Part shown: positions 53,469-61,859 of the stretch, in pieces
Position numbering within the stretch: position 1 is the stretch's first letter
Layout of the letters: each line of letters opens with the position of its first letter
NCBI GenBank assembly: GCA_004296775.1
Contig: RHGE01000020.1
Coordinates: 1 to 64,000, forward strand
Length of the DNA: 64,000 nt
Source: Marinilabiliaceae bacterium JC017
GTDB taxonomy: Bacteria; Bacteroidota; Bacteroidia; Bacteroidales; Marinilabiliaceae
Reading direction: 5' to 3'
Notes under the pieces: generated by a model
Told to the model about the DNA's origin: nothing
What the model saw: the letters and a program-made list of their open reading frames with translations, nothing else
Databases searched by the model: none
Program-made: the position numbers and the translations under genes

Positions 53469-56400
53469 ATGAAAAATAAAAAAGGCCCCTCTCCCGAAAG
53501 GTTATTCCGGGTGCCCATGGCGGTGTACACCAACATGGCAGTAACAGCAGTAGAACGTTTCCTGGACATTAAACGAACCTCGAAAAAGGAAGATCCCATT
53601 GACCAACTGCTTAAAAACAGGGAAAGTCTGACCCCTGAAAAGAAATACTTTTACTGGACCCGCTCAAAAGAAAATTTAAAGGTGGTTAACAGCCTGGTAA
53701 ATGAAGGCATCTGGCTGGAACCGGAAACCACCGAGGAACCCCTGCAACAAGCGGAAGCCAACTTCGACCGCTTCCTGCATCTGGTAGAGGCGCTACGGGA
53801 CATACGCAACAAATGGTCGCACTACCAACATACGGAACCGGTAATAGAAGACGAACTGCTGCGTGATACCCTGATACGATTATACAATGAAGCCACCCTC
53901 AGCACCGCTAAAAAGATACCCCCCAAATACACCGGCCAACGGGCCCTTTTCTATTTCAAGACTTCGTACAACGGAAGCGTAGAACTTGAACTGCCGCAAG
54001 GGAAAAAATTAAAAGGCGACTACACCCATCACCTGACCTACACCGGCTATTTGTTTGTCACCTCCCTTTTCCTTACACAGCAAGAGGTTAATGATTTTCT
54101 AACCGCCATGGAACAGGCCCCTTTTTCGTTTGAAAAGCTAAAAGAACGGCAAGCCTGGCGGGAGCAGTTTCCGGATATGAGAAATCCCGACCTCCTGAAA
54201 AAGCAGAAAGAACGACAAGCCTGGCGCGAACGGTTTCCGGATAAGGAATACCCCAAACATTTGAAAACAGAACGAAAACACTTTTTTTATGCCCGCGATG
54301 TGTACACCCATTTTGCTATCCGGGGCCACCGCGACACCCTGACCATAGACAATGAAGACCTTAAAAAGGAAAAGGCTTTTTCACTGCTCGAATATTTGAA
54401 ACGCTGCCCCAGGGAACGGCTGGTTGACCGGGTGGCACAAAATAAACAGGATGAACTGGGGCACACCCTTAATGCCGGCTATGAGATAAAGGAGAAAGAC
54501 AGCTCAGATCCTTACCTGATGCCGCACCAGATGGTAACCATTGACGGGGCCACCTATGCGGTGCGCGAAAAAAACAAATTCCTGGAATATGTGGTGGACT
54601 TCCTCACCGAAGAGTGGCACACCCTGGAGCTGGACACCTACAAAATAATCAACTGGAAATGGGCCCGCCACGCCTCCGCTACAGAGGTGAAGCAAAAGAA
54701 CAAGAATCTGACAAAAGACAACCCCCTGGAGCGTTTGCCCCGGCATGAAAAAATAGACTGGCAAATTCCGGAAAAGACAGAAGACCGGTTAAACGACCGG
54801 GGTGAAGAAAACGGCTATTCCTACTATTTTGAACAGGACTCACAAGGTCATTACACGCATGCTCTGTTTAAACTCACCCACACGGGCATAAAAAAAACAG
54901 TGATAGGCCGGCTGGGAAGTGAAACATTGTGTACCATCCTGGAAAACTACTTCCACCGCTTCCCCATTAAAAAAACAAGCAACACTGAAAAAAAGCCCGC
55001 CAACCACGAACAACGAAAAGGTTTTTTTATTGACCTATTCAACAGCATTCTCAACCAGATTATTGATAAAACCGATACCGGCAGAGGCAATAAACCCAAA
55101 GGGCTGGTGACTCCCTCGGCCATTGCCCAACGAATTGCTTACCTGCGAAGCTCCTGGGAGAAGGAACACCAGGCCATTGAGGCTGCTGAAAGTAGCGAAC
55201 AGCCCGACCCGTTCAGTCCTTCTAAGCACCATGCTAAAATCCTCTACATTGTTCACACCTGGAACCGCATGATTACCTTCAATCAAGATCACAACCTGGC
55301 CCATGCCAAGGATTACAAAGGCATCACCGGGGGTAAGAACGGGTACCAGGAGCTGGTGAAACAATTATCGTTGATGACCGACTCTAACAAACGCGAGCAG
55401 GCCCACGACGCCCTGCTGCGCACCCTGAACAAACTGGGGAACCGGAAACACATCAGTTACTACCAGGCCATCAACAGCCAGATCAGATATTCCGGCATCA
55501 TGGGCAATTCGGGATCACCCTATCCGCTTAAAAAGAAAAAAACAGTCAACGACCTCTACCTGCAGGCACGCGATTACCGCCTGGCCATGCTGGATAAGCT
55601 GGCAACACAACTGGAACAATCCTTTGATGTGGATGCCTGGCGCCCCAACGCCGAAATGCGCTGGCTGGGTTTGCGTGACAGCCGTACACCACAGGCAGCA
55701 CAAAATGAGCAAAAACAGCCCCAACCCAAAGAGAGTGGCATTTACAACGTAGACAACCACTACTATTCGGCCGTTGGGATACAAACCAAACAACTAAAAA
55801 ACATTAACGCCGGTAAAATCGACAACAACAACCAACTGTGCAACCGGCACAACGAGGTGTTAGAAACCAATGGCAACCGGTTAACCATTGCCGCCTTTTA
55901 TGGTTTTGACGGCTGGGCACACTGGCCCCGCACCGACCGCCAGCGGCTCTATGCCATTAAACGGCAGGATGCCTTGCTGGCTCAACTGGCTTACCATTAC
56001 ACCCTTTATTATGAAGATGAATACAGCAACCGCACCCTCGACACCCTGGATTTTCAGAAAGACCAATTACGCCTATGCGTAGAAATGGGAGAAGAAAAGC
56101 TCAAAACAACCGCTTACATTACCTGTTTTTACCGCCACTTTAAACAAAACCGCTACCGCATGATCCCCCGCCAGGTGGAAAAGATAATGACGATTGCCGT
56201 GCAACAGCAACTGATACCTGACCCGGTAATGGCACTCAACCACCTGGTGCGGAAAAAGAAGGATGACCTCACCCAGGAGGAGAAATTCATGTTATTGTCG
56301 AAAGAAGAACAAAACATGAGGGCTTATGAAAAAATGCAGGCTGCTGATAAAAAGCTGGCCACCATTAAAGAGGAATATGTTTTGGTACCTGTGCCGAAAC

Positions 56401-56801
56401 AGGAGCGCGACAGGTTTTACCTGACAGAGCTGCTGACCGGATACGGGTTGTGCCGGCGGGCATTTATCGATGCCTTGTTTAAACTGGAACGTCAGGTAAT
56501 TGACCGGTATGAATTACACCCCAATATTAAAGGTTATATCGAGTTTAACGCCATTTGCGAGGCCTTAACCAACGATCAATTAATCAGCGAAACACAAGGT
56601 GAACAACTCAAGCAGTTGCGCAACTGTGCCCTGCACAACGATATTCCCATTGGGGAATTGCTGCCATCAGAAAAACTGGTAAAAAGGGTTACCGACAAAA
56701 ACAAACAACAAACCGGCAACGAGTTCATCGACTTTTTTGGTAAGGGAATGCAACTCACCACCCTGACTTTGGAAAAAATAACACAAGTATCAACCATCTA
56801 A
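53469..56801 (+). CDS. cas13b: Cas13b RNA-guided RNA nuclease
   Basis: 1110-aa single effector of type VI-B CRISPR. It processes its crRNA and, when the guide pairs with target RNA, cleaves RNA through two HEPN domains. The HEPN motifs are at the two ends as expected for Cas13b: R113-x4-H118 (RNKWSH) and R1051-x4-H1056 (RNCALH). There is no HNH or RuvC domain. Between them is a long helical region with Lys/Arg-rich stretches. A 22-residue tandem duplication (KERQAWREQFPD, then KERQAWRERFPD) lies at residues 225-268. Its composition is GC-richer than most of the window. Size fits the family (about 1100-1200 aa). No cas1 or cas2 is nearby. The stop codon is 3 bp before the array-2 leader. Confidence 0.95.
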   Translation: MKNKKGPSPERLFRVPMAVYTNMAVTAVERFLDIKRTSKKEDPIDQLLKNRESLTPEKKYFYWTRSKENLKVVNSLVNEGIWLEPETTEEPLQQAEANFDRFLHLVEALRDIRNKWSHYQHTEPVIEDELLRDTLIRLYNEATLSTAKKIPPKYTGQRALFYFKTSYNGSVELELPQGKKLKGDYTHHLTYTGYLFVTSLFLTQQEVNDFLTAMEQAPFSFEKLKERQAWREQFPDMRNPDLLKKQKERQAWRERFPDKEYPKHLKTERKHFFYARDVYTHFAIRGHRDTLTIDNEDLKKEKAFSLLEYLKRCPRERLVDRVAQNKQDELGHTLNAGYEIKEKDSSDPYLMPHQMVTIDGATYAVREKNKFLEYVVDFLTEEWHTLELDTYKIINWKWARHASATEVKQKNKNLTKDNPLERLPRHEKIDWQIPEKTEDRLNDRGEENGYSYYFEQDSQGHYTHALFKLTHTGIKKTVIGRLGSETLCTILENYFHRFPIKKTSNTEKKPANHEQRKGFFIDLFNSILNQIIDKTDTGRGNKPKGLVTPSAIAQRIAYLRSSWEKEHQAIEAAESSEQPDPFSPSKHHAKILYIVHTWNRMITFNQDHNLAHAKDYKGITGGKNGYQELVKQLSLMTDSNKREQAHDALLRTLNKLGNRKHISYYQAINSQIRYSGIMGNSGSPYPLKKKKTVNDLYLQARDYRLAMLDKLATQLEQSFDVDAWRPNAEMRWLGLRDSRTPQAAQNEQKQPQPKESGIYNVDNHYYSAVGIQTKQLKNINAGKIDNNNQLCNRHNEVLETNGNRLTIAAFYGFDGWAHWPRTDRQRLYAIKRQDALLAQLAYHYTLYYEDEYSNRTLDTLDFQKDQLRLCVEMGEEKLKTTAYITCFYRHFKQNRYRMIPRQVEKIMTIAVQQQLIPDPVMALNHLVRKKKDDLTQEEKFMLLSKEEQNMRAYEKMQAADKKLATIKEEYVLVPVPKQERDRFYLTELLTGYGLCRRAFIDALFKLERQVIDRYELHPNIKGYIEFNAICEALTNDQLISETQGEQLKQLRNCALHNDIPIGELLPSEKLVKRVTDKNKQQTGNEFIDFFGKGMQLTTLTLEKITQVSTI
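54141..54272 (+). repeat. Tandem duplication within cas13b
   Basis: A 66-bp unit (22 codons) is present twice in succession. The first copy starts at 54141 and the second at 54207; both start AAAGAACG and contain CAAGCCTGGCG. The two encode KERQAWRE(Q/R)FPD followed by diverged residues, so the duplication is not brand new or is under selection. Confidence 0.85.
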
Positions 56802-56804
56802 TTG

Positions 56805-56907
56805 AAAAAAAATGGCCTCCGGGACACCCAAAACAGGTAGAAATGATCATTTTTTTTAAGAAAAAACAGGCTGCAATGCAGCAATAATAGGCCTTCTGGC
56901 GTTCTCT
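56805..56907 (+). promoter_or_regulatory. Leader of CRISPR array 2
   Basis: 103-bp near-copy of the array-1 leader (A8, GGGACACCCAAAACAGG, T8, GCTGCAATGCAGC, GCCTTCTGGCG), the same length and orientation, starting 3 bp after the cas13b stop. It presumably drives array 2. Confidence 0.75.
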
Positions 56908-57141
56908 GCTGTGCCTCCCCTTGTTTTTGAGGGTACCGACAGCACCGAAATCATATTGCAGTACTGTTAGCGGGCTGTGCCTCCCCTTGTTTTTGAGGGT
57001 ACCGACAGCCTAAAGACACACCCTTCCTCATCTTCGCACGCTGTGCCTCCCCTTGTTTTTGAGGGTACCGACAGCCCAGCTTGAATACTCCGAATTATCC
57101 CGGGCGCTGTGCCTCCCCTTGTTTTTGAGGGTACCGACAGC
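56908..57141 (+). CRISPR. CRISPR array 2 (type VI-B), 4 repeats, 3 spacers
   Basis: Repeats at 56908, 56974, 57040 and 57106, all identical to the intact repeats of array 1 and in the same direction; three 30-bp spacers, none shared with array 1. Unlike array 1, the last repeat is not degenerate, which suggests the original trailer end was lost or the module was copied. Both arrays lie in the direction of cas13b, one on each side. Confidence 0.97.
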
Positions 57142-57599
57142 TATTAAAATTGTAGAAGTAAAAAAGCATCTACCCCCTTAGTTCCGCTAGAAAGTGAAGG
57201 CCTAAGGGGGTTAAAATCTGCGGTTCTCTGTGTTTCCTCGGCGTATCTCTGCGTTACCAGGGAAAGAAATACGTGAAAAGGTGAAAGGATGAGAATTTGA
57301 AAATTTGAGAAACTGAAAAGATGAAAAAACTGGCAGTTGAAAAAGAACGCTGTGGGGTGAACCGTTCAACGCCATCAGGTGCTACGCACGCTATACCCCC
57401 TTAGTCCCCCTAAAATAGGGGGATGAAATGTGGATTTACAATAATAATTAAAGTACTCCCTTAAAATCTGTGATAATCGTTTTTCATCTGCGGACAAAAG
57501 AATTCGATTTGATTCGCGGAATGCAATGACAAGAAACGCTGCGGTTCTCCACCATGTTTCCTCCGCGTATCTCTGCATTACCCAATTTACGTTACCCCC
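57142..57599. repeat. Region after array 2: hairpins and short repeats
   Basis: There is a CCCCCTTAG/CTAAGGGGG stem with a ~20-nt loop (57175-57212), then the 57391-57440 relative of the array-1 trailer (TCCCCCTA/TAGGGGGA). A ~42-bp unit (CTGCGGTTCTC...GTTTCCTC(G/C)GCGTATCTCTGC(G/A)TTACC) occurs at 57218-57259 and 57539-57582. No ORF. Similar palindromes often arise from RAYT/REP-type elements in Bacteroidota, but no transposase is seen here. Confidence 0.55.
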
Positions 57600-60053
57600 C
57601 TATTTTTTCTTAAACAAATCTTTCATCTTATCCAGGATTCCTTTGTGGTCGCGTTCTTTTCTTTTCCTACGCTCTTTCTTTCGTTCATCGCGCTCCTGTG
57701 CTTTGCGCAACTTGGTGGAATCGGGGCGGTCGAAGCTATCGAGGAACCGGTCGAAGATGTTCTTGTCGGGATCATCGAGTGAGTAGTCTTCACACAAGAA
57801 ACGTCGCTGCAAGTCTTCGGGCATGGGATAAAAAGAACGTTTGGTGTATTTGGCCATCTTCCGGTCTTTTTCCATCTGCTGCATGAATTTACCGAATACG
57901 GGCAATGCCGTTTTTCCACCCTGCCCCAACCGGGTAGACCGCCAGCGAATGGCGGGCTGATCATTACCCACCCAGCATCCGGCTACCAATCCGGGGGTAT
58001 AGCCAATGAACCAGCCATCGGCATTGTCTTGTGTGGTACCCGTTTTACCGGCCAGCTGGCTGTGCAGGGCATACCCCGTCCGCAACGATTTACCGGTACC
58101 GCGCTCTACCACCCCGCGCATCATCTCAATCATGAAATGGGCAACCTCTTCACTATACACTTGTCTGGGATGTTTGGGCTCTTCATATTCATACAGCACA
58201 TTGCCTTTGCGGTCTTCAATACGCAACAAACCCACGGGTTCTACCGGACGGCCATAATTCACAAAGGTGGAATAGGCACCCACCATCTCCAGCAACGACA
58301 ACTCAGCGGTTCCCAAGGCAATGGACGGCACCGGTGGCATTTCACTCTCAATCCCCATCTCATGGGCCAGATCAACCACCTCATCCACCCCCACACGATT
58401 AATAATCTCGGCACTGATGGTATTCACCGAATTGGCCAGTCCGCCCTTTAAGCTATAGTAACCGTCGTGCTTTCCATTGGAGTTAGCCGGCGACCAATCG
58501 TTATACTTTTTATAAACACGTCGTTCGTTGGAAATAAAATCACAGGGTTCCATGCCATCCATCAAGGCAGCCGCATAAACAAAGGGTTTAAACGTGGATC
58601 CCACCGGCCGCTTGGAGGTGATGTGATCATACTGAAAACTCTTATGGTCGATACCACCCACCCAGGCCAACAAATGGCCATTGGACGGATTTACGGCGAC
58701 AAACCCGGTATTCAATAATTTCAGGTAATATTTCACCGAGTCCACCGGACTCATGGTAACACGTTTCTCGCCACCGTAAGAGAAGATGGTCATCTTGGTT
58801 TTCTTCTCCATGTGGGTCATGATCTTTTCTTCGCTCCACCCCGCTTCTTTCAGTACCTGGTAACGATTGGATTTTCGCAGTGCAGAGGCGTATATCTCCG
58901 GATGCTTCACCCACGGGTCTTTATCTTTCCAGTGTTGATTAAAACTCTGTTGAAGTCGTTTCAGTTGTTGCTTGACTGCCTCATCGGCATAATGCTGTAC
59001 ACGTGAATCAATGGTGGTGACTACCCGCAACCCATCACTAAAAAGGTTGTACTCGTCGCCATAGAGATCGGCTAATACTTCTTCGGCCTGATGCTTTATT
59101 TTTTCCCTGAAGTAAGGAGATATCCCGGTATTGTGGTCGATACGCCGGTAATGCAGTCCATTGGAGCTGGTCTTCCACTTTTTAGCTTCATTGGCCGACA
59201 GAAACCCTTGTTCCTGCATACGGCCCAACACTATGTTACGGCGCTTTTTGGAGCGTTCGGGGTTGATGCGCGGATTATAGGCTGTATTAGCAGCTAACAT
59301 ACCAACCAATGTGGCGGCTTCACCGGGATTGAGGTCGCGTGATCGTTTGCTGAAAAAACGCTGAGCGGCCACCTCTATCCCGTAGATATCTTCTCCAAAA
59401 GGAACGGTATTCAGATAAAGGGTGAGAATATCATCCTTGTCGTAGATCTGCTCCATCCGGTTGGCAGTAAATATTTCTTTGGCCTTACACACCGGAAAGG
59501 TGAGTAATCCTAACCGCTTTCGGGGATAAAGGTTTTTGGCTAACTGCTGACTAATGGTACTACCACCCCCTTGTGCATGGTCGCCCAACAGGATGGTACG
59601 AAATATCACACGTCCCAGACTGATAAAGTCGAGTCCGCTATGCTCGAAGAATCGACTGTCTTCCGTTGCTACCAAGGCATCCTTCACATAATCTGAGATG
59701 GCATTGTTGTCAATGGTGCGACGGTTCACCACGAAATAGCGCCCCATCAGTTTGCCATCAGCTGAATAAACCTCTGCGGCCGATTGCTGCCTGATCTTAG
59801 ACAGCTCTTCTTCGGAAGGAAGGCGGCCAAAAAAGCCCAGGTAGACCAACATCAAGAACAACCCGATAACCGTAATGCCCGACATGGCCACTTTCAGTGT
59901 CCAGACAATGAGTTTCTTCTTTAGTGAAGATTCCTTCTTCTTGGAGGTCGCCTTTTTTTTGGTAGTCTTTCGTTTTGAAGTGGTTTTACCGGTGGTTTTT
60001 CTTTTGGCAGGTGCTGTTTTTTTGGGTTTTGCTGCTGGTTTTCGTGTAGCCAT
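57600..60053 (-). CDS. Class A penicillin-binding protein with Lys-rich N-terminus
   Basis: 817-aa bifunctional peptidoglycan synthase. The N-terminal ~45 residues are almost wholly Lys/Thr/Ala/Pro (a cytoplasmic tail), then one membrane helix (about 50-75). GT51 domain: ATEDSRFFEHSGLDF, GGGSTISQQLAKNLYP, LYLNTVPFGEDIYGIE. Transpeptidase domain: SxxK in STFKPF, SxN in NSVNTIS, and KTGTT. A basic, Arg/Lys-rich C-terminal tail (LRKAQERDERKKERRKRKERD) follows. Clearly a paralogue of, but divergent from, the PBP at 15674-18031. Monocistronic. Confidence 0.92.
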   Translation of the reverse strand: MATRKPAAKPKKTAPAKRKTTGKTTSKRKTTKKKATSKKKESSLKKKLIVWTLKVAMSGITVIGLFLMLVYLGFFGRLPSEEELSKIRQQSAAEVYSADGKLMGRYFVVNRRTIDNNAISDYVKDALVATEDSRFFEHSGLDFISLGRVIFRTILLGDHAQGGGSTISQQLAKNLYPRKRLGLLTFPVCKAKEIFTANRMEQIYDKDDILTLYLNTVPFGEDIYGIEVAAQRFFSKRSRDLNPGEAATLVGMLAANTAYNPRINPERSKKRRNIVLGRMQEQGFLSANEAKKWKTSSNGLHYRRIDHNTGISPYFREKIKHQAEEVLADLYGDEYNLFSDGLRVVTTIDSRVQHYADEAVKQQLKRLQQSFNQHWKDKDPWVKHPEIYASALRKSNRYQVLKEAGWSEEKIMTHMEKKTKMTIFSYGGEKRVTMSPVDSVKYYLKLLNTGFVAVNPSNGHLLAWVGGIDHKSFQYDHITSKRPVGSTFKPFVYAAALMDGMEPCDFISNERRVYKKYNDWSPANSNGKHDGYYSLKGGLANSVNTISAEIINRVGVDEVVDLAHEMGIESEMPPVPSIALGTAELSLLEMVGAYSTFVNYGRPVEPVGLLRIEDRKGNVLYEYEEPKHPRQVYSEEVAHFMIEMMRGVVERGTGKSLRTGYALHSQLAGKTGTTQDNADGWFIGYTPGLVAGCWVGNDQPAIRWRSTRLGQGGKTALPVFGKFMQQMEKDRKMAKYTKRSFYPMPEDLQRRFLCEDYSLDDPDKNIFDRFLDSFDRPDSTKLRKAQERDERKKERRKRKERDHKGILDKMKDLFKKK

Positions 60054-60101
60054 AAGTCTGGTGATATTTTAAGCTGGTGAAATTACAAAAAATGAAGGAG
60101 G

Positions 60102-60245
60102 ATTGGATGTGGAGACGTGGAGATGTGCGATGTTTGATGGGGGGAGATTAGAAGTTAGAGACTAGAGGTTAGAGGTTGGACGTGGAGATGTTGGATGGAG
60201 AGATGTGGAGATGTTTGGATGTTCTATGTTGAGGTGTTGGGTAGG
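60102..60245. repeat. Low-complexity repeats upstream of the second PBP gene
   Basis: G-rich, imperfect repeats: TTGGATGTGGAGACGTGG and TTGGACGTGGAGATGTTGG flank TTAGAAGTTAGAGACTAGAGGTTAGAGG-like sequence. These are purine-rich and pyrimidine-poor on the plus strand. No ORF. The neighbouring gap (60054-60338) otherwise holds nothing I recognise. Confidence 0.5.
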
Positions 60246-60338
60246 AGGTGCTTTAATATCCGAAAGAATCCCCCTTCCTTATTCATTCAGAAAGGGGATT
60301 TGGTATTTTTTTCAATTTTCTTTTGATGGCTTAAAAAT

Positions 60339-60716
60339 CTACAAACAATGTTGCGCCAATACTTTTTGCAATTCGTAGATATTTACCTTCGCGTTGAATT
60401 TCTTCACGATACTGGGGGTCTGTTCACTGGAGATCCATATTTTTAATTCTGCATCTAAATCGAAATGACCTGATGTTTCAATACTGAAACGTGATATGCT
60501 CTTATAACCAATGGAAAGGTATTCGATCTTCTTCCCGGTTAATCCTTGCTTATCCACCAAAATAAGGCGCTTATTAGTGAAGATGAATACATCCCGAATA
60601 AGCTTAAAGCCAATTTCCACCTGTTCGCCCTCCACAAACAGGTTGGCATATTCCTGGTTTAATTCTTCGGGCTTGACCACCCCGGCATTTCCTAATATTC
60701 CTGAAAATAGTCCCAT
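60339..60716 (-). CDS. Bacterial PH-domain protein
   Basis: 125-aa protein of the bacterial PH domain (bPH_1/YvbH-like) kind: a beta-sandwich with ANLFVEGEQVEIGFKLIRDVFIFTNKRLILVDKQG, then KKIEYLSIGYKSISRFSIETSG, and a terminal helix (KVNIYELQKVLAQH). The strand-turn FTNKRLILVD is characteristic. No membrane helix. Bacterial PH-domain proteins often respond to stress or bind lipids and partners; the precise role here is unknown. It stands alone. Confidence 0.8.
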   Translation of the reverse strand: MGLFSGILGNAGVVKPEELNQEYANLFVEGEQVEIGFKLIRDVFIFTNKRLILVDKQGLTGKKIEYLSIGYKSISRFSIETSGHFDLDAELKIWISSEQTPSIVKKFNAKVNIYELQKVLAQHCL

Positions 60717-60973
60717 TTAAATATATGTTTAGATTAAAGTTTGTACCGCAGCAATGCACTGTTGTTTCATTAGCAAGTTAAGGATAATTAACAACCTGCC
60801 TGGGCGAAAATAACATTTTCAATGAAATTGATCCTAAGTGTCTGATACAAGCTAATGGTTTAGTGGCCCGTGATACGACTATAACACAATTGATGGATCC
60901 ATAAAACAATAAGGGCAAGTATTATTCCCATTTTATAACAATGGCATACCCTACTCCCGATAACGGAACAGAT

Positions 60974-61717
60974 TTATTCGTCTCTCTGTATAAAATACTC
61001 TTCGGTAGAATAAATCTTGTGTACTACAACATTTTTATCCTTACCTATCACAAACTCACTAAGCCCGACATGTGTTGGATTCCCAGGATGCCAATCATAG
61101 GTATAGCCCAACTGGGTCCAGGGATATTGATTGAACAGACCACATTTATAGTATCGATCAATCCGACTTTTATTAATCCACTGGATATGGGCCGAATCGG
61201 TATTAGCGGGAAAACACAAATCACATTGAGTGTCATCAATTTCTTTATCCGGACAAGGTCTAAACAAGTCCTGGGGCCTCACCCAAAATTCCACGATATA
61301 ACCATATACCGTTTTATCAGGCGGCAACCCTAAAAGCTGCTTCAACCGCAAATTCATGTCAACAAAGTCACCTGGATTAAGCCGCCGAAGCAATTGAGGT
61401 GCGACCGTCACCCAAATTGGATAGTCAGAGGTGTTGTAAAATCCTGTGTACTGATCATTTTTGTAATAAGAAGCATTTGCTTTCAAGGAAACCATCAGCA
61501 CATACTCCTCCCCTTTGATTGTTTTTCGGATTAAATCGGCATTGCTATCCGTTAAAGAAAGAAGGTTATAACTTATTTCACTTTGTTCCGGATAACAAGC
61601 ATCGGCCATGGCAGCCCGATACAGCTCATCCAAATGTTTGCCTGTTGAAGTAATAACATTTGAACCCTTACACCCGGCAAGAATTGTTACAAAAAGGAAT
61701 AAAATGACTGTTCTCAT
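60974..61717 (-). CDS. Hypothetical lipoprotein, 247 aa
   Basis: Signal peptide MRTVILFLFVTILAGC with the lipobox Cys at residue 16. The mature part is Tyr/Trp-rich and contains six Cys or so (ADACYP, FRPCPDKEIDDTQCDLCFP, YYKCG), which suggests a small disulfide-stabilised domain. No recognised family. It follows the 569-aa secreted-protein gene, 140 bp after it on the same strand, with a strong terminator between them. Confidence 0.65.
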   Translation of the reverse strand: MRTVILFLFVTILAGCKGSNVITSTGKHLDELYRAAMADACYPEQSEISYNLLSLTDSNADLIRKTIKGEEYVLMVSLKANASYYKNDQYTGFYNTSDYPIWVTVAPQLLRRLNPGDFVDMNLRLKQLLGLPPDKTVYGYIVEFWVRPQDLFRPCPDKEIDDTQCDLCFPANTDSAHIQWINKSRIDRYYKCGLFNQYPWTQLGYTYDWHPGNPTHVGLSEFVIGKDKNVVVHKIYSTEEYFIQRDE

Positions 61718-61803
61718 GATTAGTGGATTTTGTTCGGAATAAACTGATTAATTGCACAATTAAATTACAATCATTTTTCAGAACAAAATCATCTCTCCCA
61801 TAA

Positions 61804-61834
61804 AAAAAGGGACTACTGATTGTAGTCCCTTTTT
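61804..61834 (-). terminator. Terminator of the 569-aa gene
   Basis: 11-bp stem AAAGGGACTAC/GTAGTCCCTTT with a 5-nt loop and flanking A/T runs, about 30 bp after the stop codon. Confidence 0.87.
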
Positions 61835-61859
61835 ATGCATATACAAAAACCGATTCTGA

